Assembly (NCBI GenBank): GCA_019115845.1
Contig: DXCU01000103.1
Span: 1-64,000 of the forward strand
Direction of reading: 5' to 3'
Source of the DNA: Candidatus Rubneribacter avistercoris
GTDB lineage: Bacteria > Actinomycetota > Coriobacteriia > Coriobacteriales > Eggerthellaceae
Length of the DNA stretch: 64,000 bases
Made by a program: the position numbers and the translations under genes
Notes under the pieces: model-generated
Told to the model about the DNA's origin: nothing
Databases searched by the model: none
The model's input: the letters and a program-made list of their open reading frames with translations, nothing else
Shown here: positions 26,821 through 36,464 of the stretch, in pieces
How the letters are laid out: each line of letters opens with the position of its first letter
Position numbering within the stretch: position 1 is the stretch's first letter

Positions 26821-28290
26821 CTATGCCTCCTCCTCCGACGCTTCCTCGACGCTGGGCGCCGGCACGACGAAGTCGAACCGGCTTCCGCAACCGACCACGC
26901 TCTCGACTGAGATCGAGCCTCCGAGCGCGGTCACAAGGCTCTTCGACAGGGCCAATCCCAGCCCGCTTCCCATGGCGTTGCGCTCCCGGGCGGCATCCGC
27001 TTGGACGAACCGATCGAAGACGCGCGCCAGCTCGTGCTCGGGTATGCCGCATCCGGTGTCCGAGACGGCGACGGACAATCGGCCCTCGCTTCGGTCGTAG
27101 TGGGCCGAAAGCTCGACGCTGCCCCCTTCGTCCGTGAACTTGACGGCGTTGCCCAGCAGGTTCGCAAGGACTATCCGAAGCGCCTGGCTGTCGCTTCTCA
27201 CGATGGGCATCTCGCGTTCGATGCCAAACGACAAGGAGACGCCCTTGCGGGAGGCGGCGGGCTCCACGGCGGCCCTCACTATCTCCACCACGTCTACCAG
27301 ATCGACCTCCTCCTCCACGAACTCGAACCTCCCCGCTTCGAAGCGGGCCGTGTCTATCACGTTGTTCACCATGTCGAGAAGGACCATGCCGCTTTCCTTG
27401 ATCTCCTCTACGTAGCCCTTCTCCTCCTCGGTCCTCACGTTGGGCGAGCTGGCGAGTATGTCGGCGTAGGCCATGATCGACGAAAGGGGCGTCCTCAGCT
27501 CGTGGCTGACCATGGCCAGGATGTTCGACTTCGCTTCGTTCTCGTTTTTCAGCTGGGCGTTCGCCTGCATCAAGGGGGCGGTGACCCAGCGGCGCAGCAT
27601 GAGCCGCACAACCGCCACCACCGCCGCCGTCAGGCAGAGGAAAAACGCCAGGCTTTGGGCCGTCCGCGCGCTCATCTCGCCCTCGTAGCGGCTCATCGGT
27701 ATGGATATGCTCGTGACGCCGGCCAGATCCCCCATCTGCATGCCCTCCTTGCGGAAGCCGGTCAGGTCGTACTCGCCCGCAGGCTCGCCGTGGCATGCGA
27801 GGCAGTTGCGGGATATGTCTATTCGCGAGACGTAGCGGAAGAAGGATTCGCCGCCTCTGTCCTCCATGCCGAAGCGCTCAGTCTCCTCCGTGGCCTCGAA
27901 AAGCTCGATGGCCTTTGACTCGAACTCGTCCGGCTGGTCGGTGGAGGACCTCGGGTTGTCCCGCGCGTAGCGTATGACGTAGCCCTCCGACTGCGCGGTG
28001 AACTTCTGGGCGATGTCCTTCCCAGCGACGGAGCAGTACACGCCCTTGAAGTCGAACCGCCCGGTGGAATCGTAGTTTATGGCGTCTTGCACCTGGTCGA
28101 TGTAGGCCCAGGCCGCTTTCATCTCGACGTTGAGCGTGCGGGCCTCGGCAAGGGCCTTGTCCTGCATGAACGCGTCGCTGGTAAGCGACAGCCACGCCAG
28201 GTACAGCATCGCGCACGCAACGATGACCAGCGCCACGGACGCTGAGAACCGCGCGGTGAGGCTCAAGCGTCCCGAACGTGCCGCCGCCAT
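26821..28290 (-). CDS. Sensor histidine kinase with a haem-c-binding Tll0287-like sensor domain
   Basis: Membrane sensor of 489 residues. TM1 (about residues 16-36) and TM2 (about 210-232) bracket an extracytoplasmic domain. That domain contains NCLACHG, a haem-c attachment site (Cys163, Cys166, His167), in the setting typical of Tll0287-like/DUF3365 domains. Such a domain is suited to sensing redox state, oxygen, NO or another haem ligand. The cytoplasmic part has the phospho-acceptor His263 in VSHELRTPLSSI, an N box in LANLLGNAVKF, and ATP-binding DTGCGIPE and GSGLGLALSK. It lies between a pentaheme NrfA-like lipoprotein gene and its response regulator. Signal and target genes are inferred from this placement only. 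Confidence 0.9.
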   Translation of the reverse strand: MAAARSGRLSLTARFSASVALVIVACAMLYLAWLSLTSDAFMQDKALAEARTLNVEMKAAWAYIDQVQDAINYDSTGRFDFKGVYCSVAGKDIAQKFTAQSEGYVIRYARDNPRSSTDQPDEFESKAIELFEATEETERFGMEDRGGESFFRYVSRIDISRNCLACHGEPAGEYDLTGFRKEGMQMGDLAGVTSISIPMSRYEGEMSARTAQSLAFFLCLTAAVVAVVRLMLRRWVTAPLMQANAQLKNENEAKSNILAMVSHELRTPLSSIMAYADILASSPNVRTEEEKGYVEEIKESGMVLLDMVNNVIDTARFEAGRFEFVEEEVDLVDVVEIVRAAVEPAASRKGVSLSFGIEREMPIVRSDSQALRIVLANLLGNAVKFTDEGGSVELSAHYDRSEGRLSVAVSDTGCGIPEHELARVFDRFVQADAARERNAMGSGLGLALSKSLVTALGGSISVESVVGCGSRFDFVVPAPSVEEASEEEA

Positions 28291-28410
28291 GGCAACCCCC
28301 TTCGCATGTTTTGCGGACCGACGTCCCGTCGCCTCCCCCTTGGAGCGCGGGCGGCCCGGGAACGGAACCGTCCCCGGGCCAAGGTGCCGCGCGGATATGC
28401 CTGCCAGATG

Positions 28411-29802
28411 CTACGCGAGGGATCCAATCGCCTCGTCGAGCAGGGTGTTCGCGCGATTGAGCAGGTCGTCTATCTCCCTAGGGTCGTGAACGACCTTGCC
28501 GCCGTCATGCACTTCGGCATCTCCTGTGACCCCGACGCCCACTTTGCCTTCCGCCCAGGTGTCGTACCAGTACGCCTTCGTGTAGCTGTCGCGGGCGGCT
28601 GCGAGGGCCTGCTCGTCGTACGCCCCGGTGCTCGTCGCCTCGACGAGCTTGTCGTACAGGGCGGCAAGCTTGTCCCGCACCTGGCTCGCCAGCTGCTCCG
28701 ACTCGGCCTGCCTGCCCCTCACCATCTCCACCATGGCCTCGGTCGACTCGATCCCCTGGTCCTTGTGGCATGTCAGGCAGTACTCAAGGGCGGCCTCGTT
28801 TTCCAGCGGGGAGCTTGAGGCGTTATGGTTCGTGTACGTCTGCCCCGACTCCTCGTCGGTTGTCTCGACCATGTGGCAATCGACGCAGGTGAGCCCCAGC
28901 GACTCGTGGTTGCTGCCCTGGAATATCTCCACGTCGGGATGGCTCGCGGATGCCGAGATGGCACCCGATGCCTCGTCTACGGTGGCGATGCCGTCTTCGA
29001 TGAACGCCTGGAGGACGGCGTCGGCGTCGATGCCGTAGCGGTAGGGTCGATAGGCGTCGAGATCGGCCTCGGAGGTTATCTTTGCACGATACGATCCCCC
29101 GGGAACGTTGTGGCACTGGCCGCACACGCGATCGCCTTCGTCGAAGGACTCCTGAACGCCGCCGGAGAGCCGCTCGAACAGGATGCCGACGGAGTCGTAC
29201 TCGGAGGGGTTGGACGGATCGCTGTGGCACAGGCCGCAGTCCCACACTTCGTCTATCGTTTGGGAGACGAACTCCTCGTCCAGGGTTTTCGCGTACGCCT
29301 CGGCCCCTTCGGATTCGTAGTAGTCGCCGAACACGGAGGACTTGCAATCGAAGCATCCCTGCCTCACGCGGGTCTCCTGAACGGCCATGGACAGCTCGCC
29401 CTCGTCTATCACCCATTGCCCCGAGTCGGCGTCGTAGTGGAAGCCGGAGATCATGTAGTACCCGTCATCGGTTTTGGCCAGGTTGGTGCTCGTGGCCCCC
29501 GTCGACTCGCGCGCCAGCGGCGCGAATATCCGCTCGGTTATGCCGTAGTGGCCGTGGTTCACCCCGTCCCGCTCGTTGACCGACGCCTTCGCCGAGGCGT
29601 ACTGGAGAGGGTAGGCCTCCCCCCATTCGGCCGAGGTGGCCGCCTCGGCCGGAAGGCTGCTTTCCGCCGAGCCTCCGTCCCCTTGCGAAGCGGCGTTCGC
29701 GCATCCGAACAGCATGCAGCCCCCTACCGCGCATGCGACCGATGCCAAGATGGCGGCTCGTTTGTCGACCCTGCCTTTCGCATGGCTCCTCATCGTGGTC
29801 AT
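28411..29802 (-). CDS. Pentaheme cytochrome c nitrite reductase (NrfA)-like lipoprotein
   Basis: Resembles ammonia-forming nitrite reductase, an exported six-electron enzyme. The 463-residue precursor has a signal peptide ending in LFGC (Cys34), so it is probably a lipoprotein. The order of haem sites is that of NrfA: CFDCK (150-154, the lysine-ligated catalytic haem), CGLCH (189-193), CGQCH (227-231), CVDCH (306-310) and CLTCH (342-346). Family-like stretches are YPLQYASAKAS, NHESLGLTCVDCHM and the following NHNASS. It departs from the family after CGQCH, where E. coli NrfA has VEYYF with the active-site tyrosine and this protein has NVPGGSYR. No NrfH or NrfBCD donor is adjacent. The start is ambiguous between 29802 and 29793. 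The substrate could be nitrite or another small N- or S-compound. Confidence 0.85.
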   Translation of the reverse strand: MTTMRSHAKGRVDKRAAILASVACAVGGCMLFGCANAASQGDGGSAESSLPAEAATSAEWGEAYPLQYASAKASVNERDGVNHGHYGITERIFAPLARESTGATSTNLAKTDDGYYMISGFHYDADSGQWVIDEGELSMAVQETRVRQGCFDCKSSVFGDYYESEGAEAYAKTLDEEFVSQTIDEVWDCGLCHSDPSNPSEYDSVGILFERLSGGVQESFDEGDRVCGQCHNVPGGSYRAKITSEADLDAYRPYRYGIDADAVLQAFIEDGIATVDEASGAISASASHPDVEIFQGSNHESLGLTCVDCHMVETTDEESGQTYTNHNASSSPLENEAALEYCLTCHKDQGIESTEAMVEMVRGRQAESEQLASQVRDKLAALYDKLVEATSTGAYDEQALAAARDSYTKAYWYDTWAEGKVGVGVTGDAEVHDGGKVVHDPREIDDLLNRANTLLDEAIGSLA

Positions 29803-30067
29803 CACCCCTTTCTCGTCGTCGCACCTTCGTGCGTCCAGCGTGCGGCGCGCCGCACGAGGGAGCTGCGCGCCGCGCCGTCGCGCTTACTGTACGCTCTTTC
29901 GGGGGGCGCCTCCATCGCGGGTTCCTTGAGGGAGGCTTGCCTTTTCGCAATAATTTAGTTAAACGGTTGGCGCATGAGAGGGCGGTCGCCCCGATGAGGG
30001 CCGGTCCCGGGGAAGGAGGCTGCCCCGACGAGTGGCGGCCGGGGGCTGGCGGCGGCGTTTCCCGGGA

Positions 30068-30087
30068 CGGCCCGCTTTTGCGGGCCG
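30068..30087. repeat. Short perfect hairpin in the cytochrome-hppA gap
   Basis: CGGCCCGC and GCGGGCCG flank a TTTT loop. It lies upstream of the larger inverted-repeat element and is of unknown role. The stretch 29803-30067, which should carry the promoter of the NrfA-like gene, shows no clear hexamer pair; it is locally AT-rich around 29948-29966. Confidence 0.5.
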
Positions 30088-30100
30088 ATCTGTTGCCGGT

Positions 30101-30266
30101 GGGGCGCTCGGATGGCAAGAAATCACCGAAGTCGGAAGATTTCGTCGTCCTGTCGTCATGCAGTGGGCGAAAAATGCCTGGTCGACGATCGCGCGGTGTT
30201 GTCGGAAAGCGTGTTCGCGTGGCTTTGTTTTCCGACTTCGGTGATTTCTCGCCATCCGAGCGCCCC
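30101..30266. mobile_element. Inverted-repeat element of MITE-like size
   Basis: A 37-bp arm (30101-30137) is repeated in inverse orientation at 30230-30266 with one mismatch. The arms run from GGGGCGCTCGGATGGC to CACCGAAGTCGGAA. They enclose 92 bp without a plausible gene, for a total of 166 bp. Size and structure fit a miniature inverted-repeat transposable element or a large regulatory hairpin. No clear target-site duplication was found at the edges, so mobility is unproven. Confidence 0.6.
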
Positions 30267-30351
30267 CTCTCTGCCAAACCGCCGTCGATGCGAACCTGCG
30301 CTCGCCGGATCTTTCTCGGCCCCTTTTCGATTATTGGGAAAACCCTGGACT

Positions 30352-30452
30352 GCCACAAGACGCAAAGCGGCGTCCAGACGGTCGACGAGATGCGCAGCAT
30401 GCTCGAACGCGCGAACGCTCTGGTCGAGGAGGGCATGGGGCTGCTCGCGTAA
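30352..30452 (+). pseudogene. 3' remnant of a multiheme cytochrome gene
   Basis: The last 22 codons before the TAA at 30450-30452 read DEMRSMLERANALVEEGMGLLA. This resembles the C-terminus of the NrfA-like protein encoded nearby on the other strand, PREIDDLLNRANTLLDEAIGSLA. No upstream part of such a gene (no CxxCH run) is present on this strand, and the 166-bp inverted-repeat element lies just before it. I therefore read it as the stranded end of a deleted or inverted paralogue. The similarity is short and judged by eye, so chance cannot be excluded. Confidence 0.45.
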
Positions 30453-30469
30453 GCGCCCGCGCCTGCCCG

Positions 30470-30536
30470 GGGCGCCCCCTCCGTCCGGATCCCCCCTCCC
30501 TCGAGGATCCGGACGGAGGGGGCGCCCTTCGCTTTT
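30470..30536 (+). terminator. Perfect 23-bp hairpin terminator
   Basis: Arms 30470-30492 and 30505-30527 are perfectly complementary, with a 12-nt loop and the tail TTCGCTTTTC. It lies 17 bp after the stop of the cytochrome remnant, as if it once ended that gene, and now insulates hppA. Confidence 0.8.
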
Positions 30537-30602
30537 CTGAGGGAAGGGGGTGGCGCTGACCGGGGACTTCGGCGTTTTGCGACGAAAAACGCCGAATCCG
30601 GC

Positions 30603-30630
30603 TTCACATTATCTGCAAATACCCTAAAAT
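30603..30630 (+). promoter_or_regulatory. Promoter of hppA
   Basis: TTCACA (30603-30608) and TAAAAT (30625-30630) are 16 bp apart in a locally AT-rich stretch. Transcription would start near 30637, 72 bp before the GTG start. Confidence 0.6.
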
Positions 30631-30708
30631 GAAGCGGTTACAGCTTTCTCGCTCGAATGCCCGGCGAAAAGGCCGTACGGCATACAGGCTCGGAAAAGGA
30701 GGAGACAC

Positions 30709-32829
30709 GTGACTACGCAAGTCGCATGGATGGCTCCCGTATGTGCCCTCATCGGCATCTGCGTGGCGGCCTATCTGGGGTCGTGGGTCCTGAAGCAGGA
30801 CCCGGGCGCGGACAAGATGAACAGCATTTCTCTCAAGATCCAGCAGGGCGCCAAGGCGTTCCTCATGAGCGAGTACAAGCTGCTCGTCATCTTCATGGTG
30901 GTCGTGGGCGTGGTCATGGCGGTGGCGCTCTCGCCGCTGACGGCGCTCGCGTTCGTGACGGGCGGCGTCATGTCGGCCGCCGCCGGCTACGTGGGCATGC
31001 ACGTGGCCACGCGTGCGAACACGCGCACAGCGCATGCGGCCGAGGAGTCGGTGGCCCGGGCGCTCAACATCAGCTTCAAGTCGGGCCTCACGATGGGCCT
31101 GTGCGTGGCCTCGTTCGCCCTTCTGGGCCTGTCGCTGTGGCTGCTTCTGCTGGTGTTTGGCATCGACATCGTCGAGGTCGCCCAGATGCACACCAACATC
31201 GGCATGGTGGAGGGCTTCGCCACCGGCGCGTCGGCCGTGGCGCTGTTCGCCCGTGTGGGCGGCGGCATCTACACGAAGGCCGCCGACGTGGGAGCCGACC
31301 TCGTGGGCAAGGTTGAAGCGGGCATTCCCGAGGACGATCCCCGCAACCCGGCCACCATCGCCGACAACGTGGGCGACAACGTGGGCGACGTGGCGGGCAT
31401 GGGCGCCGACCTGTTCGAGTCCTACACCGGCTCCATCCTGGCCCCCACCATCCTGGCCGCCACCTTCGGCGCGCTGGGCGGCTACTTTGCCACGGGCGAC
31501 CTCGTGTGGGCGCTCGTCACGCCGGTCATCATCGCGGCGTGCGGCATCATCACGTCCATTATCGGCCTGTTCGCCGTGCGCACGAAGGAGGGCGCCGAGC
31601 TGCACAAGGCCCTCAACCGCGGCACGTACCTGGCCGCGGGTATCGAGATCGTGGTGATCTTCTGCCTGTTTGCCATCTGGAACTCCCAGTCGGTGGAGGC
31701 GCAGCCGCTGTGGCTGTTCGGCTCGGTGCTGTGCGGCCTGGTGGCGGGCCTTGCCATCGGCAAGATCACCGAGTACTTCTGCTCTGACAAGTACAATCCC
31801 GTGCACAAGATCGCCGACGCCGCCGACACCGGCGCGGCCACGGTCATCATCGAGGGCATCGGCACGGGGATGCTGTCCACCATCGCCCCCATCGTGCTGG
31901 TGGCGCTGGCCATCATCGGCGCCTACACCTTCGGCAACATGGCGTTCCCCAACGCCTCGCCCGAGGGCGGCATCGCGGTGGGCCTGTTCGGCGTGGGCCT
32001 GGCGGCCACGGGCATGCTGTCCAACACCGCCATCACCATCGGCGTGGACGCCTACGGCCCCGTGGCCGACAACGCGGGCGGCATCGCCGAGATGGCGGGG
32101 CTTCCCGAGGAGGTGCGCGACCGCACCGACGCGCTCGATGCCGTGGGCAACACCACGGCGGCCATCGCGAAGGGCTTCGCCATCGCGTCCGCGGGCCTGT
32201 CGGCCATCTCGCTGTTCGTGTCCTACCAGGCCACGATGCACCATTCCATCCCCGACTTCGAGCTTACGCTCACCGACCCCATCATCGTGGCCGGCATCTT
32301 CATCGGCGCGATGATGCCGTTCATGTTCGCAGCCCTCACCATGGGCGCGGTGTCGCGCGCGGCCCACTCCATGGTGGAGGAGGTGCGTCGTCAGTTCCGC
32401 GAGATCAAGGGCATCATGGAGTACGAGGCCGAGCCCGAGTACGACAAGTGCGTGGCCATCTCCACGTCCTCGGCTCTGCGCGAGATGATGCTTCCGGGCT
32501 GTTTGGCCGTGGTGGTGCCCATCCTCATCGGCTGCTTCAACCCGGCCATGCTCGGCGGCTTTTTGGCGGGTGCCGTGTCCACCGGCATGCTCATGGCCAT
32601 CTTCATGTCCAATGCCGGCGGCGCGTGGGACAACGCGAAGAAGTACATCGAGCAGGGCTTCCATGGCGGCAAGGGCTCGGAAGCCCACAAGGCCGCCGTC
32701 GTGGGCGACACTGTGGGCGATCCGTTCAAGGACACCTCCGGTCCGTCCATGAACATCCTCATCAACCTGATGACCATCGTGTCGCTGACGTTCGCGCCGC
32801 TGTTCATCATGGTGCAGGGCCTGCTCTAG
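30709..32829 (+). CDS. hppA: Membrane-bound ion-pumping pyrophosphatase
   Basis: Uses pyrophosphate hydrolysis to pump H+ or Na+ across the cytoplasmic membrane. The 706-residue protein has about sixteen hydrophobic helices. The catalytic signature GGGIYTKAADVGADLVGKVE is followed by the aspartate-rich DNVGDNVGDVAGMGADLFE, and a second acidic motif VVGDTVGDPFKD lies near the end. In the K+-dependence motif GNTTAAIAKG (from residue 480) position 484 is alanine. In this family alanine there marks K+-dependent enzymes and lysine K+-independent ones, so K+ dependence is predicted. GTG start after AAAGGAGGAG. Transcribed alone. Whether it pumps H+ or Na+ is not decided here. Confidence 0.95.
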   Translation: MTTQVAWMAPVCALIGICVAAYLGSWVLKQDPGADKMNSISLKIQQGAKAFLMSEYKLLVIFMVVVGVVMAVALSPLTALAFVTGGVMSAAAGYVGMHVATRANTRTAHAAEESVARALNISFKSGLTMGLCVASFALLGLSLWLLLLVFGIDIVEVAQMHTNIGMVEGFATGASAVALFARVGGGIYTKAADVGADLVGKVEAGIPEDDPRNPATIADNVGDNVGDVAGMGADLFESYTGSILAPTILAATFGALGGYFATGDLVWALVTPVIIAACGIITSIIGLFAVRTKEGAELHKALNRGTYLAAGIEIVVIFCLFAIWNSQSVEAQPLWLFGSVLCGLVAGLAIGKITEYFCSDKYNPVHKIADAADTGAATVIIEGIGTGMLSTIAPIVLVALAIIGAYTFGNMAFPNASPEGGIAVGLFGVGLAATGMLSNTAITIGVDAYGPVADNAGGIAEMAGLPEEVRDRTDALDAVGNTTAAIAKGFAIASAGLSAISLFVSYQATMHHSIPDFELTLTDPIIVAGIFIGAMMPFMFAALTMGAVSRAAHSMVEEVRRQFREIKGIMEYEAEPEYDKCVAISTSSALREMMLPGCLAVVVPILIGCFNPAMLGGFLAGAVSTGMLMAIFMSNAGGAWDNAKKYIEQGFHGGKGSEAHKAAVVGDTVGDPFKDTSGPSMNILINLMTIVSLTFAPLFIMVQGLL

Positions 32830-32870
32830 GCTGATCGCTGACGGCGCGCCTGGGGCGCGCGGGAGGCTTC

Positions 32871-32898
32871 GGGGCCCCGGCAACCGCGCCGGGGTCCC
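32871..32898 (+). terminator. Hairpin behind hppA
   Basis: An 11-bp stem (32871-32881 with 32888-32898, one G-T pair) is followed after five bases by TTTT. Confidence 0.55.
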
Positions 32899-32995
32899 GT
32901 GCGTTTTCGGCACTTTTGCCGGCGCGGAGCGGAAGGCTGCGTTGTGCTACACTGGGCCTCGCGGATGCGGCGGATCGGTGAAAGGGAGGCGCGCG

Positions 32996-33286
32996 ATGGC
33001 GAGCAAGAAACCTTCGGCGAACGCGAAGCGGACCGCTGCGTTCAAGGCGGGCCTTGGGAGCATGGACGATGTCTTCGAGCGCGAACGCGCCCGCAAGGAG
33101 CGCAGCGCCGAGGAGCGCGAGGAGGCGCTCGTGCGGAAGGCATGCCTGTCGAAGAGGCGCTACGGCAGCCGGGCCGATGCGGAGGATGCGGCCCGCGCTT
33201 GCGCTGCGCATGGCGCGCCGAGGCTGCATTGCTACCGCTGCCCGCATTGCGGTGGCTGGCACCTCACCTCCAAGCCCGAGCGCTGA
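32996..33286 (+). CDS. Small basic protein with a C-terminal CxxC zinc-binding motif
   Basis: A 96-residue protein of unknown function. The N-terminal half is highly charged and probably helical (about residues 20-46). The C-terminal part reads CLSKRRYGSRADAEDAA and then YRCPHCGGWHLTS, a pattern seen in a widespread group of small bacterial proteins with one CxxC...H metal site. ATG 32996 follows AAAGGGAGG; TACACT at 32948-32953 may be its -10. It is expressed separately from hppA and converges on gdhA. No function is assigned. Confidence 0.72.
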   Translation: MASKKPSANAKRTAAFKAGLGSMDDVFERERARKERSAEEREEALVRKACLSKRRYGSRADAEDAARACAAHGAPRLHCYRCPHCGGWHLTSKPER

Positions 33287-33340
33287 GCAGCTGCGGGCGC
33301 ATGCCGCATGGGAGCACGGTGTGGGGCACGGAAGGCGAAA

Positions 33341-33367
33341 GGGCGCGGCCGCACCGCGACCGCGCCC
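33341..33367 (-). terminator. Shared hairpin between gdhA and the small zinc protein
   Basis: GGGCGCGG (33341-33348) and CCGCGCCC (33360-33367) form a stem. Read on the minus strand it is followed by TTTCGCCTT, consistent with gdhA termination. It could also serve the converging small gene. Confidence 0.5.
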
Positions 33368-33403
33368 TCGTTTGCGCTTGAAGCCCCTGGTAGAGAAGTC
33401 TTC

Positions 33404-34782
<1,379 letters not shown>

Positions 34783-34946
34783 AGGAGGAGGCCGCGCGCA
34801 AGGCGATTATTTAAACGACTCGAAACAAAAACGGCTCCGGGCGGGGGCGGAAGCGGGGAGAGCGAGGCGCGGGGCATGCGCGGCGGAGGCATCGCGTCGG
34901 GCGCGGGCGGCGGCGGGAGGGGCCGCTGCGTGAAGGCCGCCGGCCT

Positions 34947-34978
34947 TTGGCACCGGATACCGCCCGATGCGGTAGAAT
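34947..34978 (+). promoter_or_regulatory. Candidate promoter of the DUF2130 gene
   Basis: TTGGCA (34947-34952) and TAGAAT (34973-34978) are separated by 20 bp, longer than usual. They lie 27 bp before the ATG, which follows AAGGAGGATCG. Confidence 0.4.
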
Positions 34979-35004
34979 CGTCACGTTGCGAAGGAGGATC
35001 GAGC

Positions 35005-36390
35005 ATGAACGAGATCAAGTGCCCCCAGTGCGGGACGGTGTTCCAGGTGGACGAGACGGGCTATGCGAAGATCGTGAGCCAGATACGCGATCGCGAGTTC
35101 GCCCGCGAGCTGGAGCAGCGCGAGCGTCATCTGGCCGAGAGGCAGGAGCAGGCGGTGCGCCTGGCGGTGGCCCAGGAGCGGCAGCGCGCCCAGGAGGGCG
35201 CATCGGCCCACGCGGCGCGCATCGCGGAGCTGGAGGCCTTGCTGGAGGCGGCCAAGCGCGAGGGGGTCGCCGGCATGGAGGCGCTCAAGCGCGACCAGGA
35301 GGCGCGCGAGCGCGCCGTCCGCGCCGAGCACGCCCGCGCCCTGGCCGACGCGGCGGCTGAGCGGGGCGCGCGCGTGGCCGAGCTGGAGCAGAAGCTGGCC
35401 GCGCAGGCGGCGTCGTTTTCGGCCGAGAAGCAGCTGGCGGCATCCGAGGCGCGTGCGGAGGTCGAGCGGGAGCGCGACGCTTTGGCAGCGCAGGTGGAGC
35501 TTGTGCGGGCCGAGGGGGAGCGGGCGGCCGTTGCCCTGCGCGAGGAGATGGCCACCAAGCTGCGGGCCAAAGACGAGCTCATCTCCTACAAAGACGAGGA
35601 GATCGCCCGCTACAAGGACATGAAGGCGCGCCTGTCCACCAAGATGGTGGGGGAGTCGCTCGAGCAGCACTGCGAGGCCGAGTTCAACAAGCTGCGCGCC
35701 ACGGCGTTTCCCCGCGCGTACTTCGAGAAGGACAACGACGTGGTGGACGGCACGAAGGGCGACTACGTGTTCCGCGAGCACGACGAGGACGGCACCGAGG
35801 TGGTGTCCATCATGTTCGAGATGAAGAACGAGAACGACGAAACGGCCACCAAGCACAAAAACGAGGACTTCCTCAAAAAGCTCGACGCCGACCGGCGCAA
35901 GAAGGGCTGCGAGTACGCCGTGCTCGTCACGCTGCTCGAACCTGAAAGCGAACTGTACAACGAGGGCATCGTGGACGTGGGCTACCGCTACGAGAAGATG
36001 TACGTGGTGCGCCCGCAGTTCTTCATCCCCATCATCTCCATCCTGCGCAACGCGGCGCTGTCGGCCATGACGTACAAGGCGGAGCTTGCCCGCGCCCGCA
36101 GCCAAAACGTCGATGTCACGCGTTTCGAGGAGCAGATGGAGGAGTTCAAGGCGAAGTTCGGCCGCAACTACGAACTGGCCAGCCGCAAGTTTCAGCAGGC
36201 CATCGACGAGATAGACAAGACCATCGACCACCTGCAGAAAACCAAGGACGCGCTTTTGGGCAGCGAGCGCAACCTGCGCCTTGCCAACGACAAGGCGCAA
36301 GATCTCACCATCAAGCGCTTGACCCGCAACAACCCCACCATGAAGGCCGCCTTCGAGGCCGCGCGGGAGGAGGGGGAGGAGGGCGCGTGA
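35005..36390 (+). CDS. DUF2130 protein with coiled coil and nuclease-like domain
   Basis: A 461-residue protein of unknown role. It opens with a CPQCG zinc-ribbon half-site ([11 protein letters not shown]). About 200 residues of Ala/Glu/Arg-rich coiled coil follow (roughly residues 25-225). The C-terminal DUF2130 domain contains [11 protein letters not shown], then IMFEMKNEN, an ExK arrangement reminiscent of PD-(D/E)XK nucleases, to which DUF2130 has been related. No signal peptide or membrane helix is seen. AAGGAGG precedes the ATG. It is divergent from gdhA and 74 bp before a transporter gene with which it may be co-transcribed. Nuclease activity is a family inference only. Confidence 0.82.
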   Translation: MNEIKCPQCGTVFQVDETGYAKIVSQIRDREFARELEQRERHLAERQEQAVRLAVAQERQRAQEGASAHAARIAELEALLEAAKREGVAGMEALKRDQEARERAVRAEHARALADAAAERGARVAELEQKLAAQAASFSAEKQLAASEARAEVERERDALAAQVELVRAEGERAAVALREEMATKLRAKDELISYKDEEIARYKDMKARLSTKMVGESLEQHCEAEFNKLRATAFPRAYFEKDNDVVDGTKGDYVFREHDEDGTEVVSIMFEMKNENDETATKHKNEDFLKKLDADRRKKGCEYAVLVTLLEPESELYNEGIVDVGYRYEKMYVVRPQFFIPIISILRNAALSAMTYKAELARARSQNVDVTRFEEQMEEFKAKFGRNYELASRKFQQAIDEIDKTIDHLQKTKDALLGSERNLRLANDKAQDLTIKRLTRNNPTMKAAFEAAREEGEEGA

Positions 36391-36464
36391 CGGGCCCGGC
36401 GGGGAAATACGGCGCGCGCAAAGCGCCCCCATGCGGTAAGATGGCTTCTTCGCGATAAGGTCGG

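Noticed and set aside
29733..30452. A 239-codon gene covering the inverted-repeat element
   Set aside because: Only the last 20-30 codons resemble any protein; the rest crosses the inverted repeat and reads as Arg-rich noise.
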